Below are positions 8,035 through 19,267 of a stretch of DNA of 64,000 bases, one piece after another. The position numbers and the translations under genes were made by a program. The notes under the pieces were generated by a model. It was given only the letters and a program-made list of their open reading frames with translations. It made no database searches and was not told the origin of the DNA. Within the stretch, counting starts at the first letter, position 1. The number at the start of each line of letters is the position of its first letter. Location: positions 496,001 through 560,000 of the forward strand of contig JBAWUJ010000059.1 of the NCBI GenBank assembly GCA_037176705.1, given 5' to 3'. The DNA is from Molossus alvarezi. Its lineage: Eukaryota > Chordata > Mammalia > Chiroptera > Molossidae.

Positions 8035-8503
8035 GTTGGCGGCCGCCTCCAGGCGCCCTAAGAGTCCAGCGCCTGGGCTGGCAGCCCCCCGGGCAGCCCC
8101 CCGGCCGCCAGGCGGAGCGCGGACCGGCCCCTCTCAGCTCTCGGGGACCCAGGCGCGCGGTCCGTCCCGCCCAGATTCGAACCAGGTCCTCACCGCGGAG
8201 CTCGGCAGGCCGCGCATGCGCAGTCCAGGGGCCCCAAGGTCTGCGCCTGGGGGGCCGGGGGGTCCGCCCCACGGGGCTGCGCTGCCCCACCGGCGGGCGC
8301 GGGCGCCCGCGAGTTGCGGCGCCTTGCGCGGCGGCCTGCTGGTGTGCTGCTGGGGCGTGGGGGGTCCCCTCTGGGCCCCAGATTCCCTCGCTCGGCCCCC
8401 GGCGTGGGCTGGGGCGCGTGCGTGCGTGGGCTGCGTGGCCCTCGGCCCGAAGCGCGGCAGGTGCGCAGCTGGCTGGCTGTGGGGGGACCAAAAAGGAGCG
8501 GCA

Positions 8504-8624
8504 AAAGCCTACAGCACCCGGCATTCCCAGGCGGTCTCCCATCCAAGTCCTGACCGGGCCCGACCCTGCTTAGCTTCCCAGATCCCACGAGATCGGGCGC
8601 GTTCAGGGTGGTATGGCCGGAGAC
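8504..8624 (-). rRNA. 5S rRNA-like gene, copy 15
   Basis: Array consensus. Upstream spacer aD6, a recombinant-looking pairing found only here, with a private C to A at 8716. Confidence 0.92.
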
Positions 8625-9094
8625 GTTGGCGGCCGCCTCCAGGCGCCCTAAGAGTCCAGCGCCGGGGCTGGCAGCCCCCCGGGCAGCCCCCCCGGCCGCC
8701 AGGCGGAGCGCGGACAGGCCCCTCTCAGCTCTCGGGGACCCAGGCGCGCGGTCCGTCCCGCCCAGCCTCGAACCAGGTCCTCACCGCGGAGCTCGGCAGG
8801 CCGCGCATGCGCAGTCCAGGGGCCCCAAGGTCTGCGCCTGGGGGGCCGGGGGGTCCGCCCCACGGGGCTGCGCTGCCCCACCGGCGGGCGCGGGCGCCCG
8901 CGAGTTGCGGCGCCTTGCGCGGTGGCCTGCTGGTGTGCTGCTGGGGCGTGGGGTGTCCCCTCTGGGCCCCCGATTCCCTCGCTCGGCCCCCGGCGTGGGC
9001 TGGGGCGCGTGCGTGCGTGGGCTGCGTGGCCCTCGGCCCGAAGCGCGGCAGGTGCGCAGCTGGCTGGCTGTGGGGGGACCAAAAAGGAGCGGCA

Positions 9095-9215
9095 AAAGCC
9101 TACAGCACCCGGCATTCCCAGGCGGTCTCCCATCCAAGTCCTGACCGGGCCCGACCCTGCTTAGCTTCCCAGATCCCACGAGATCGGGCGCGTTCAGGGT
9201 GGTATGGCCGGAGAC
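9095..9215 (-). rRNA. 5S rRNA-like gene, copy 16
   Basis: Array consensus. Upstream spacer cD1. Confidence 0.92.
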
Positions 9216-9685
9216 GTTGGCGGCCGCCTCCAGGCGCCCTAAGAGTCCAGCGCCTGGGCTGGCAGCCCCCCGGGCAGCCCCCCCGGCCGCCAGGCGGAGC
9301 GCGGACCGGCCCCTCTCAGCTCTCGGGGACCCAGGCGCGCGGTCCGTCCCGCCCAGCCTCGAACCAGGTCCTCACCGCGGAGCTCGGCAGGCCGCGCATG
9401 CGCAGTCCAGGGGCCCCAAGGTCTGCGCCTGGGGGGCCGGGGGGTCCGCCCCACGGGGCTGCGCTGCCCCACCGGCGGGCGCGGGCGCCCGCGAGTTGCG
9501 GCGCCTTGCGCGGCGGCCTGCTGGTGTGCTGCTGGGGCGTGGGGGGTCCCCTCTGGGCCCCAGATTCCCTCGCTCGGCCCCCGGCGTGGGCTGGGGCGCG
9601 TGCGTGCGTGGGCTGCGTGGCCCTCGGCCCGAAGCGCGGCAGGTGCGCAGCTGGCTGGCTGTGGGGGGACCAAAAAGGAGCGGCA

Positions 9686-9806
9686 AAAGCCTACAGCACC
9701 CGGCATTCCCAGGCGGTCTCCCATCCAAGTCCTGACCGGGCCCGACCCTGCTTAGCTTCCCAGATCCCACGAGATCGGGCGCGTTCAGGGTGGTATGGCC
9801 GGAGAC
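9686..9806 (-). rRNA. 5S rRNA-like gene, copy 17
   Basis: Array consensus. Upstream spacer bxD3. Confidence 0.92.
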
Positions 9807-10277
9807 GTTGGCGGCCGCCTCCAGGCGCCCTAAGAGTCCAGCGCCTGGGCTGGCAGCCCCCCGGGCAGCCCCCCGGCCGCCAGGCGGAGCGCGGACCGGC
9901 CCCTCTCAGCTCTCGGGGACCCAGGCGCGCGGTCCGTCCCGCCCAGCCTCGAACCAGGTCCTCACCGCGGAGCTCGGCAGGCAGCGCATGCGCAGTCCAG
10001 GGGCCCCAAGGTCTGCGCCTGGGGGGCCGGGGGGTCCGCCCCACGGGGCTGCGCTGCCCCACCGGGGGGGGCGCGGGCGCCCGCGAGTTGCGGCGCCTTG
10101 CGCGGCGGCCTGCTGGTGTGCTGCTGGGGCGTGGGGGGTCCCCTCTGGGCCCCAGACTCCCTCGCTTGGCCCCCGGCGTGGGCTGGGGCGCGTGCGTGCG
10201 TGGGCTGCGTGGCCCTCGGCCCGAAGCGCGGCAGGTGCGCAGCTGGCTGGCTGTGGGGGGACCAAAAAGGAGCGGCA

Positions 10278-10398
10278 AAAGCCTACAGCACCCGGCATTC
10301 CCAGGCGGTCTCCCATCCAAGTCCTGACCGGGCCCGACCCTGCTTAGCTTCCCAGATCCCACGAGATCGGGCGCGTTCAGGGTGGTATGGCCGGAGAC
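10278..10398 (-). rRNA. 5S rRNA-like gene, copy 18
   Basis: Array consensus. Upstream spacer bD4t, with a private C to T at 10819. Confidence 0.92.
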
Positions 10399-10867
10399 GT
10401 TGGCGGCCGCCTCCAGGCGCCCTAAGAGTCCAGCGCCTGGGCTGGCAGCCCCCCGGGCAGCCCCCCGGCCGCCAGGCGGAGCGCGGACCGGCCCCTCTCA
10501 GCTCTCGGGGACCCAGGCGCGCGGTCCGTCCCGCCCAGCCTCGAACCAGGTCCTCACCGCGGAGCTCGGCAGGCCGCGCATGCGCAGTCCAGGGGCCCCA
10601 AGGTCTGCGCCTGGGGGGCCGGGGGTCCGCCCCTCGGGGCTGCGCTGCCCCACCGGCGGGCGCGGGCGCCCGCGAGTTGCGGCGCCTTGCGCGGCGGCCT
10701 GCTGGTGTGCTGCTGGGGCGTGGGGGGATACCCTCTGGGCCCCAGATTCCCTCGCTCGGCCCCCGGCGTGGGCTGGGGCGCGTGCGTGCGTGGGCTGCGT
10801 GGCCCTCGGCCCGAAGCGTGGCAGGTGCGCAGCTGGCTGGCTGTGGGGGGACCAAAAAGGAACGGCA

Positions 10868-10988
10868 AAAGCCTACAGCACCCGGCATTCCCAGGCGGTC
10901 TCCCATCCTAGTCCTGACCGGGCCCGACCCTGCTTAGCTTCCCAGATCCCACGAGATCGGGCGCGTTCAGGGTGGTATGGCCGGAGAC
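10868..10988 (-). rRNA. 5S rRNA-like gene, copy 19
   Basis: T80A and the GGAACGG flank, as in copy 14. Upstream spacer bD1 with ATTCG and a private A at 11358. Confidence 0.92.
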
Positions 10989-11457
10989 GTTGGCGGCCGC
11001 CTCCAGGCGCCCTAAGAGTCCAGCGCCTGGGCTGGCAGCCCCCCGGGCAGCCCCCCGGCCGCCAGGCGGAGCGCGGACCGGCCCCTCTCAGCTCTCGGGG
11101 ACCCAGGCGCGCGGTCCGTCCCGCCCAGATTCGAACCAGGTCCTCACCGCGGAGCTCGGCAGGCCGCGCATGCGCAGTCCAGGGGCCCCAAGGTCTGCGC
11201 CTGGGGGGCCGGGGGGTCCGCCCCACGGGGCTGCGCTGCCCCACCGGCGGGCGCGGGCGCCCGCGAGTTGCGGCGCCTTGCGCGGCGGCCTGCTGGTGTG
11301 CTGCTGGGGCGTGGGGGGTCCCCTCTGGGCCCCAGATTCCCTCGCTCGGCCCCCGGCATGGGCTGGGGCGCGTGCGTGCGTGGGCTGCGTGGCCCTCGGC
11401 CCGAAGCGCGGCAGGTGCGCAGCTGGCTGGCTGTGGGGGGACCAAAAAGGAACGGCA

Positions 11458-11578
11458 AAAGCCTACAGCACCCGGCATTCCCAGGCGGTCTCCCATCCTA
11501 GTCCTGACCGGGCCCGACCCTGCTTAGCTTCCCAGATCCCACGAGATCGGGCGCGTTCAGGGTGGTATGGCCGGAGAC
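11458..11578 (-). rRNA. 5S rRNA-like gene, copy 20
   Basis: T80A and the GGAACGG flank, as in copies 14 and 19. Upstream spacer axD7. Confidence 0.92.
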
Positions 11579-12049
11579 GTTGGCGGCCGCCTCCAGGCGC
11601 CCTAAGAGTCCAGCGCCGGGGCTGGCAGCCCCCCGGGCAGCCCCCCCGGCCGCCAGGCGGAGCGCGGACCGGCCCCTCTCAGCTCTCGGGGACCCAGGCG
11701 CGCGGTCCGTCCCGCCCAGCCTCGAACCAGGTCCTCACCGCGGAGCTCGGCAGGCAGCGCATGCGCAGTCCAGGGGCCCCAAGGTCTGCGCCTGGGGGGC
11801 CGGGGGGTCCGCCCCACGGGGCTGCGCTGCCCCACCGGGGGGGCGCGGGCGCCCGCGAGTTGCGGCGCCTTGCGCGGCGGCCTGCTGGTGTGCTGCTGGG
11901 GCGTGGGGGGTCCCCTCTGGGCCCCAGATTCCCTCGCTCGGCCCCCGGCGTGGGCTGGGGCGCGTGCGTGCGTGGGCTGCGTGGCCCTCGGCCCGAAGCG
12001 CGGCAGGTGCGCAGCTGGCTGGCTGTGGGGGGACCAAAAAGGAGCGGCA
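11579..12049. repeat. Spacer class axD7 representative
   Basis: Marked by a 7-G run and the x allele of the NRF1-like site, and always followed by a gene with T109C (copies 21, 26, 32, 38, 46, 57, 60, 64, 77, 84, 92). Confidence 0.85.
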
Positions 12050-12170
12050 AAAGCCTACAGCGCCCGGCATTCCCAGGCGGTCTCCCATCCAAGTCCTGAC
12101 CGGGCCCGACCCTGCTTAGCTTCCCAGATCCCACGAGATCGGGCGCGTTCAGGGTGGTATGGCCGGAGAC
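12050..12170 (-). rRNA. 5S rRNA-like gene, copy 21
   Basis: T109C. Upstream spacer bD6. Confidence 0.92.
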
Positions 12171-12639
12171 GTTGGCGGCCGCCTCCAGGCGCCCTAAGAG
12201 TCCAGCGCCTGGGCTGGCAGCCCCCCGGGCAGCCCCCCGGCCGCCAGGCGGAGCGCGGACCGGCCCCTCTCAGCTCTCGGGGACCCAGGCGCGCGGTCCG
12301 TCCCGCCCAGCCTCGAACCAGGTCCTCACCGCGGAGCTCGGCAGGCCGCGCATGCGCAGTCCAGGGGCCCCAAGGTCTGCGCCTGGGGGGCCGGGGGGTC
12401 CGCCCCACGGGGCTGCGCTGCCCCACCGGCGGGCGCGGGCGCCCGCGAGTTGCGGCGCCTTGCGCGGTGGCCTGCTGGTGTGCTGCTGGGGCGTGGGGTG
12501 TCCCCTCTGGGCCCCCGATTCCCTCGCTCGGCCCCCGGCGTGGGCTGGGGCGCGTGCGTGCGTGGGCTGCGTGGCCCTCGGCCCGAAGCGCGGCAGGTGC
12601 GCAGCTGGCTGGCTGTGGGGGGACCAAAAAGGAGCGGCA

Positions 12640-12760
12640 AAAGCCTACAGCACCCGGCATTCCCAGGCGGTCTCCCATCCAAGTCCTGACCGGGCCCGAC
12701 CCTGCTTAGCTTCCCAGATCCCACGAGATCGGGCGCGTTCAGGGTGGTATGGCCGGAGAC
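12640..12760 (-). rRNA. 5S rRNA-like gene, copy 22
   Basis: Array consensus. Upstream spacer cD1. Confidence 0.92.
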
Positions 12761-13230
12761 GTTGGCGGCCGCCTCCAGGCGCCCTAAGAGTCCAGCGCCT
12801 GGGCTGGCAGCCCCCCGGGCAGCCCCCCCGGCCGCCAGGCGGAGCGCGGACCGGCCCCTCTCAGCTCTCGGGGACCCAGGCGCGCGGTCCGTCCCGCCCA
12901 GCCTCGAACCAGGTCCTCACCGCGGAGCTCGGCAGGCCGCGCATGCGCAGTCCAGGGGCCCCAAGGTCTGCGCCTGGGGGGCCGGGGGGTCCGCCCCACG
13001 GGGCTGCGCTGCCCCACCGGCGGGCGCGGGCGCCCGCGAGTTGCGGCGCCTTGCGCGGCGGCCTGCTGGTGTGCTGCTGGGGCGTGGGGGGTCCCCTCTG
13101 GGCCCCAGATTCCCTCGCTCGGCCCCCGGCGTGGGCTGGGGCGCGTGCGTGCGTGGGCTGCGTGGCCCTCGGCCCGAAGCGCGGCAGGTGCGCAGCTGGC
13201 TGGCTGTGGGGGGACCAAAAAGGAGCGGCA

Positions 13231-13351
13231 AAAGCCTACAGCACCCGGCATTCCCAGGCGGTCTCCCATCCAAGTCCTGACCGGGCCCGACCCTGCTTAG
13301 CTTCCCAGATCCCACGAGATCGGGCGCGTTCAGGGTGGTATGGCCGGAGAC
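13231..13351 (-). rRNA. 5S rRNA-like gene, copy 23
   Basis: Array consensus. Upstream spacer bxD3. Confidence 0.92.
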
Positions 13352-13822
13352 GTTGGCGGCCGCCTCCAGGCGCCCTAAGAGTCCAGCGCCTGGGCTGGCA
13401 GCCCCCCGGGCAGCCCCCCGGCCGCCAGGCGGAGCGCGGACCGGCCCCTCTCAGCTCTCGGGGACCCAGGCGCGCGGTCCGTCCCGCCCAGCCTCGAACC
13501 AGGTCCTCACCGCGGAGCTCGGCAGGCAGCGCATGCGCAGTCCAGGGGCCCCAAGGTCTGCGCCTGGGGGGCCGGGGGGTCCGCCCCACGGGGCTGCGCT
13601 GCCCCACCGGGGGGGGCGCGGGCGCCCGCGAGTTGCGGCGCCTTGCGCGGCGGCCTGCTGGTGTGCTGCTGGGGCGTGGGGGGTCCCCTCTGGGCCCCAG
13701 ACTCCCTCGCTTGGCCCCCGGCGTGGGCTGGGGCGCGTGCGTGCGTGGGCTGCGTGGCCCTCGGCCCGAAGCGCGGCAGGTGCGCAGCTGGCTGGCTGTG
13801 GGGGGACCAAAAAGGAGCGGCA

Positions 13823-13943
13823 AAAGCCTACAGCACCCGGCATTCCCAGGCGGTCTCCCATCCAAGTCCTGACCGGGCCCGACCCTGCTTAGCTTCCCAG
13901 ATCCCACGAGATCGGGCGCGTTCAGGGTGGTATGGCCGGAGAC
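13823..13943 (-). rRNA. 5S rRNA-like gene, copy 24
   Basis: Array consensus. Upstream spacer a*D5m; opens higher-order block 1. Confidence 0.92.
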
Positions 13944-14413
13944 GTTGGCGGCCGCCTCCAGGCGCCCTAAGAGTCCAGCGCCGGGGCTGGCAGCCCCCCG
14001 GGCAGCCCCCCCGGCCGCCAGGCGGAGCGCGGACCGGCCCCTCTCAGCTCTCGGGGACCCAGGCGCGCGGTCCGTCACGCCCAGCCTCGAACCAGGTCCT
14101 CACCGCGCAGCTCGGCAGGCCGCGCATGCGCAGTCCAGGGGCCCCAAGGTCTGCGCCTGGGGGGCCGGGGGTCCGCCCCTCGGGGCTGCGCTGCCCCACC
14201 GGCGGGCGTGGGCGCCCGCGAGTTGCGGCGCCTTGCTCGGCGGCCTGCTGGTGTGCGGCTGGGGCGTGCGGGGATCCCCTCTGGGCCCCAGATTCCCTCG
14301 CTCGGCCCCCGGCGTGGGCTGGGGCGCGTGCGTGTGTGGGCTGCGTGGCCCTCGGCCCGAAGCGCGGCAGGTGCGCAGCTGGCTGGCTGTGGGGGGACCA
14401 AAAAGGAGCGGCA
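13944..14413. repeat. Spacer class a*D5m representative (most divergent spacer)
   Basis: Carries TCACG, CCGCGCAGCTC, CCCCTCGGGG, GGCGTGGG, TTGCTCGG, GTGCGGCTGG, GCGGGGATCC and GTGTGTGGG. GGCGTGGG breaks the 14-bp palindrome. Copies 24, 30, 36, 44, 55 and 62 have CCGCGCAGCTC; copies 10, 58, 65, 75, 82, 90 and 107 have CCGCGGAGCTC. The gene that follows D5m or D5d carries C105A, whereas D5 without the GTGTGTGGG change (copies 10 and 107) is followed by T109C. Confidence 0.85.
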
Positions 14414-14534
14414 AAAGCCTACAGCACCCTGCATTCCCAGGCGGTCTCCCATCCAAGTCCTGACCGGGCCCGACCCTGCTTAGCTTCCCAGATCCCACGA
14501 GATCGGGCGCGTTCAGGGTGGTATGGCCGGAGAC
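14414..14534 (-). rRNA. 5S rRNA-like gene, copy 25
   Basis: Carries C105A (plus-strand T at 14430), which breaks the G70-C105 pair of helix V. Upstream spacer axD7. Confidence 0.92.
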
Positions 14535-15005
14535 GTTGGCGGCCGCCTCCAGGCGCCCTAAGAGTCCAGCGCCGGGGCTGGCAGCCCCCCGGGCAGCCCC
14601 CCCGGCCGCCAGGCGGAGCGCGGACCGGCCCCTCTCAGCTCTCGGGGACCCAGGCGCGCGGTCCGTCCCGCCCAGCCTCGAACCAGGTCCTCACCGCGGA
14701 GCTCGGCAGGCAGCGCATGCGCAGTCCAGGGGCCCCAAGGTCTGCGCCTGGGGGGCCGGGGGGTCCGCCCCACGGGGCTGCGCTGCCCCACCGGGGGGGC
14801 GCGGGCGCCCGCGAGTTGCGGCGCCTTGCGCGGCGGCCTGCTGGTGTGCTGCTGGGGCGTGGGGGGTCCCCTCTGGGCCCCAGATTCCCTCGCTCGGCCC
14901 CCGGCGTGGGCTGGGGCGCGTGCGTGCGTGGGCTGCGTGGCCCTCGGCCCGAAGCGCGGCAGGTGCGCAGCTGGCTGGCTGTGGGGGGACCAAAAAGGAG
15001 CGGCA

Positions 15006-15126
15006 AAAGCCTACAGCGCCCGGCATTCCCAGGCGGTCTCCCATCCAAGTCCTGACCGGGCCCGACCCTGCTTAGCTTCCCAGATCCCACGAGATCGGGC
15101 GCGTTCAGGGTGGTATGGCCGGAGAC
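15006..15126 (-). rRNA. 5S rRNA-like gene, copy 26
   Basis: T109C. Upstream spacer bD2. Confidence 0.92.
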
Positions 15127-15597
15127 GTTGGCGGCCGCCTCCAGGCGCCCTAAGAGTCCAGCGCCTGGGCTGGCAGCCCCCCGGGCAGCCCCCCGGCCGC
15201 CAGGCGGAGCGCGGACCGGCCCCTCTCAGCTCTCGGGGACCCAGGCGCGCGGTCCGTCCCGCCCAGCCTCGAACCAGGTCCTCACCGCGGAGCTCGGCAG
15301 GCCGCGCATGCGCAGTCCAGGGGCCCCAAGGTCTGCGCCTGGGGGGCCGGGGGGTCCGCCCCACGGGGCTGCGCTGCCCCACCGGGGGGGGCGCGGGCGC
15401 CCGCGAGTTGCGGCGCCTTGCGCGGCGGCCTGCTGGTGTGCTGCTGGGGCGTGGGGGGTCCCCTCTGGGCCCCAGATTCCCTCGCTCGGCCCCCGGCGTG
15501 GGCTGGGGCGCGTGCGTGCGTGGGCTGCGTGGCCCTCGGCCCGAAGCGCGGCAGGTGCGCAGCTGGCTGGCTGTGGGGGGACCAAAAAGGAGCGGCA

Positions 15598-15718
15598 AAA
15601 GCCTACAGCACCCGGCATTCCCAGGCGGTCTCCCATCCAAGTCCTGACCGGGCCCGACCCTGCTTAGCTTCCCAGATCCCACGAGATCGGGCGCGTTCAG
15701 GGTGGTATGGCCGGAGAC
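15598..15718 (-). rRNA. 5S rRNA-like gene, copy 27
   Basis: Array consensus. Upstream spacer bD6. Confidence 0.92.
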
Positions 15719-16187
15719 GTTGGCGGCCGCCTCCAGGCGCCCTAAGAGTCCAGCGCCTGGGCTGGCAGCCCCCCGGGCAGCCCCCCGGCCGCCAGGCGGA
15801 GCGCGGACCGGCCCCTCTCAGCTCTCGGGGACCCAGGCGCGCGGTCCGTCCCGCCCAGCCTCGAACCAGGTCCTCACCGCGGAGCTCGGCAGGCCGCGCA
15901 TGCGCAGTCCAGGGGCCCCAAGGTCTGCGCCTGGGGGGCCGGGGGGTCCGCCCCACGGGGCTGCGCTGCCCCACCGGCGGGCGCGGGCGCCCGCGAGTTG
16001 CGGCGCCTTGCGCGGTGGCCTGCTGGTGTGCTGCTGGGGCGTGGGGTGTCCCCTCTGGGCCCCCGATTCCCTCGCTCGGCCCCCGGCGTGGGCTGGGGCG
16101 CGTGCGTGCGTGGGCTGCGTGGCCCTCGGCCCGAAGCGCGGCAGGTGCGCAGCTGGCTGGCTGTGGGGGGACCAAAAAGGAGCGGCA

Positions 16188-16308
16188 AAAGCCTACAGCA
16201 CCCGGCATTCCCAGGCGGTCTCCCATCCAAGTCCTGACCGGGCCCGACCCTGCTTAGCTTCCCAGATCCCACGAGATCGGGCGCGTTCAGGGTGGTATGG
16301 CCGGAGAC
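16188..16308 (-). rRNA. 5S rRNA-like gene, copy 28
   Basis: Array consensus. Upstream spacer cD1. Confidence 0.92.
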
Positions 16309-16778
16309 GTTGGCGGCCGCCTCCAGGCGCCCTAAGAGTCCAGCGCCTGGGCTGGCAGCCCCCCGGGCAGCCCCCCCGGCCGCCAGGCGGAGCGCGGACC
16401 GGCCCCTCTCAGCTCTCGGGGACCCAGGCGCGCGGTCCGTCCCGCCCAGCCTCGAACCAGGTCCTCACCGCGGAGCTCGGCAGGCCGCGCATGCGCAGTC
16501 CAGGGGCCCCAAGGTCTGCGCCTGGGGGGCCGGGGGGTCCGCCCCACGGGGCTGCGCTGCCCCACCGGCGGGCGCGGGCGCCCGCGAGTTGCGGCGCCTT
16601 GCGCGGCGGCCTGCTGGTGTGCTGCTGGGGCGTGGGGGGTCCCCTCTGGGCCCCAGATTCCCTCGCTCGGCCCCCGGCGTGGGCTGGGGCGCGTGCGTGC
16701 GTGGGCTGCGTGGCCCTCGGCCCGAAGCGCGGCAGGTGCGCAGCTGGCTGGCTGTGGGGGGACCAAAAAGGAGCGGCA

Positions 16779-16899
16779 AAAGCCTACAGCACCCGGCATT
16801 CCCAGGCGGTCTCCCATCCAAGTCCTGACCGGGCCCGACCCTGCTTAGCTTCCCAGATCCCACGAGATCGGGCGCGTTCAGGGTGGTATGGCCGGAGAC
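16779..16899 (-). rRNA. 5S rRNA-like gene, copy 29
   Basis: Array consensus. Upstream spacer aD2, in the position that bxD3 takes in the next two blocks. Confidence 0.92.
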
Positions 16900-17371
16900 G
16901 TTGGCGGCCGCCTCCAGGCGCCCTAAGAGTCCAGCGCCGGGGCTGGCAGCCCCCCGGGCAGCCCCCCCGGCCGCCAGGCGGAGCGCGGACCGGCCCCTCT
17001 CAGCTCTCGGGGACCCAGGCGCGCGGTCCGTCCCGCCCAGCCTCGAACCAGGTCCTCACCGCGGAGCTCGGCAGGCCGCGCATGCGCAGTCCAGGGGCCC
17101 CAAGGTCTGCGCCTGGGGGGCCGGGGGGTCCGCCCCACGGGGCTGCGCTGCCCCACCGGGGGGGGCGCGGGCGCCCGCGAGTTGCGGCGCCTTGCGCGGC
17201 GGCCTGCTGGTGTGCTGCTGGGGCGTGGGGGGTCCCCTCTGGGCCCCAGATTCCCTCGCTCGGCCCCCGGCGTGGGCTGGGGCGCGTGCGTGCGTGGGCT
17301 GCGTGGCCCTCGGCCCGAAGCGCGGCAGGTGCGCAGCTGGCTGGCTGTGGGGGGACCAAAAAGGAGCGGCA

Positions 17372-17492
17372 AAAGCCTACAGCACCCGGCATTCCCAGGC
17401 GGTCTCCCATCCAAGTCCTGACCGGGCCCGACCCTGCTTAGCTTCCCAGATCCCACGAGATCGGGCGCGTTCAGGGTGGTATGGCCGGAGAC
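17372..17492 (-). rRNA. 5S rRNA-like gene, copy 30
   Basis: Array consensus. Upstream spacer a*D5m; opens block 2. Confidence 0.92.
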
Positions 17493-17962
17493 GTTGGCGG
17501 CCGCCTCCAGGCGCCCTAAGAGTCCAGCGCCGGGGCTGGCAGCCCCCCGGGCAGCCCCCCCGGCCGCCAGGCGGAGCGCGGACCGGCCCCTCTCAGCTCT
17601 CGGGGACCCAGGCGCGCGGTCCGTCACGCCCAGCCTCGAACCAGGTCCTCACCGCGCAGCTCGGCAGGCCGCGCATGCGCAGTCCAGGGGCCCCAAGGTC
17701 TGCGCCTGGGGGGCCGGGGGTCCGCCCCTCGGGGCTGCGCTGCCCCACCGGCGGGCGTGGGCGCCCGCGAGTTGCGGCGCCTTGCTCGGCGGCCTGCTGG
17801 TGTGCGGCTGGGGCGTGCGGGGATCCCCTCTGGGCCCCAGATTCCCTCGCTCGGCCCCCGGCGTGGGCTGGGGCGCGTGCGTGTGTGGGCTGCGTGGCCC
17901 TCGGCCCGAAGCGCGGCAGGTGCGCAGCTGGCTGGCTGTGGGGGGACCAAAAAGGAGCGGCA

Positions 17963-18083
17963 AAAGCCTACAGCACCCTGCATTCCCAGGCGGTCTCCCA
18001 TCCAAGTCCTGACCGGGCCCGACCCTGCTTAGCTTCCCAGATCCCACGAGATCGGGCGCGTTCAGGGTGGTATGGCCGGAGAC
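17963..18083 (-). rRNA. 5S rRNA-like gene, copy 31
   Basis: C105A. Upstream spacer axD7. Confidence 0.92.
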
Positions 18084-18554
18084 GTTGGCGGCCGCCTCCA
18101 GGCGCCCTAAGAGTCCAGCGCCGGGGCTGGCAGCCCCCCGGGCAGCCCCCCCGGCCGCCAGGCGGAGCGCGGACCGGCCCCTCTCAGCTCTCGGGGACCC
18201 AGGCGCGCGGTCCGTCCCGCCCAGCCTCGAACCAGGTCCTCACCGCGGAGCTCGGCAGGCAGCGCATGCGCAGTCCAGGGGCCCCAAGGTCTGCGCCTGG
18301 GGGGCCGGGGGGTCCGCCCCACGGGGCTGCGCTGCCCCACCGGGGGGGCGCGGGCGCCCGCGAGTTGCGGCGCCTTGCGCGGCGGCCTGCTGGTGTGCTG
18401 CTGGGGCGTGGGGGGTCCCCTCTGGGCCCCAGATTCCCTCGCTCGGCCCCCGGCGTGGGCTGGGGCGCGTGCGTGCGTGGGCTGCGTGGCCCTCGGCCCG
18501 AAGCGCGGCAGGTGCGCAGCTGGCTGGCTGTGGGGGGACCAAAAAGGAGCGGCA

Positions 18555-18675
18555 AAAGCCTACAGCGCCCGGCATTCCCAGGCGGTCTCCCATCCAAGTC
18601 CTGACCGGGCCCGACCCTGCTTAGCTTCCCAGATCCCACGAGATCGGGCGCGTTCAGGGTGGTATGGCCGGAGAC
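18555..18675 (-). rRNA. 5S rRNA-like gene, copy 32
   Basis: T109C. Upstream spacer bD2. Confidence 0.92.
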
Positions 18676-19146
18676 GTTGGCGGCCGCCTCCAGGCGCCCT
18701 AAGAGTCCAGCGCCTGGGCTGGCAGCCCCCCGGGCAGCCCCCCGGCCGCCAGGCGGAGCGCGGACCGGCCCCTCTCAGCTCTCGGGGACCCAGGCGCGCG
18801 GTCCGTCCCGCCCAGCCTCGAACCAGGTCCTCACCGCGGAGCTCGGCAGGCCGCGCATGCGCAGTCCAGGGGCCCCAAGGTCTGCGCCTGGGGGGCCGGG
18901 GGGTCCGCCCCACGGGGCTGCGCTGCCCCACCGGGGGGGGCGCGGGCGCCCGCGAGTTGCGGCGCCTTGCGCGGCGGCCTGCTGGTGTGCTGCTGGGGCG
19001 TGGGGGGTCCCCTCTGGGCCCCAGATTCCCTCGCTCGGCCCCCGGCGTGGGCTGGGGCGCGTGCGTGCGTGGGCTGCGTGGCCCTCGGCCCGAAGCGCGG
19101 CAGGTGCGCAGCTGGCTGGCTGTGGGGGGACCAAAAAGGAGCGGCA

Positions 19147-19267
19147 AAAGCCTACAGCACCCGGCATTCCCAGGCGGTCTCCCATCCAAGTCCTGACCGG
19201 GCCCGACCCTGCTTAGCTTCCCAGATCCCACGAGATCGGGCGCGTTCAGGGTGGTATGGCCGGAGAC
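19147..19267 (-). rRNA. 5S rRNA-like gene, copy 33
   Basis: Array consensus. Upstream spacer bD6. Confidence 0.92.

Larger units (their letters stand above)
13944..17492 (-). repeat. Higher-order repeat, block 1 (copies 24-29)
   Basis: Six units, 3549 bp: a*D5m, axD7, bD2, bD6, cD1, then aD2 where the next two blocks have bxD3. Apart from that last spacer I saw no type difference from block 2. Confidence 0.85.

Noticed and set aside
8018..10327. Long open reading frames on both strands (up to 769 codons; similar ones in every unit)
   Set aside because: They restart in each unit, overlap the 5S gene and each other in several frames, begin mostly at GTG, lack any known domain and have the composition of translated GC-rich repeats.
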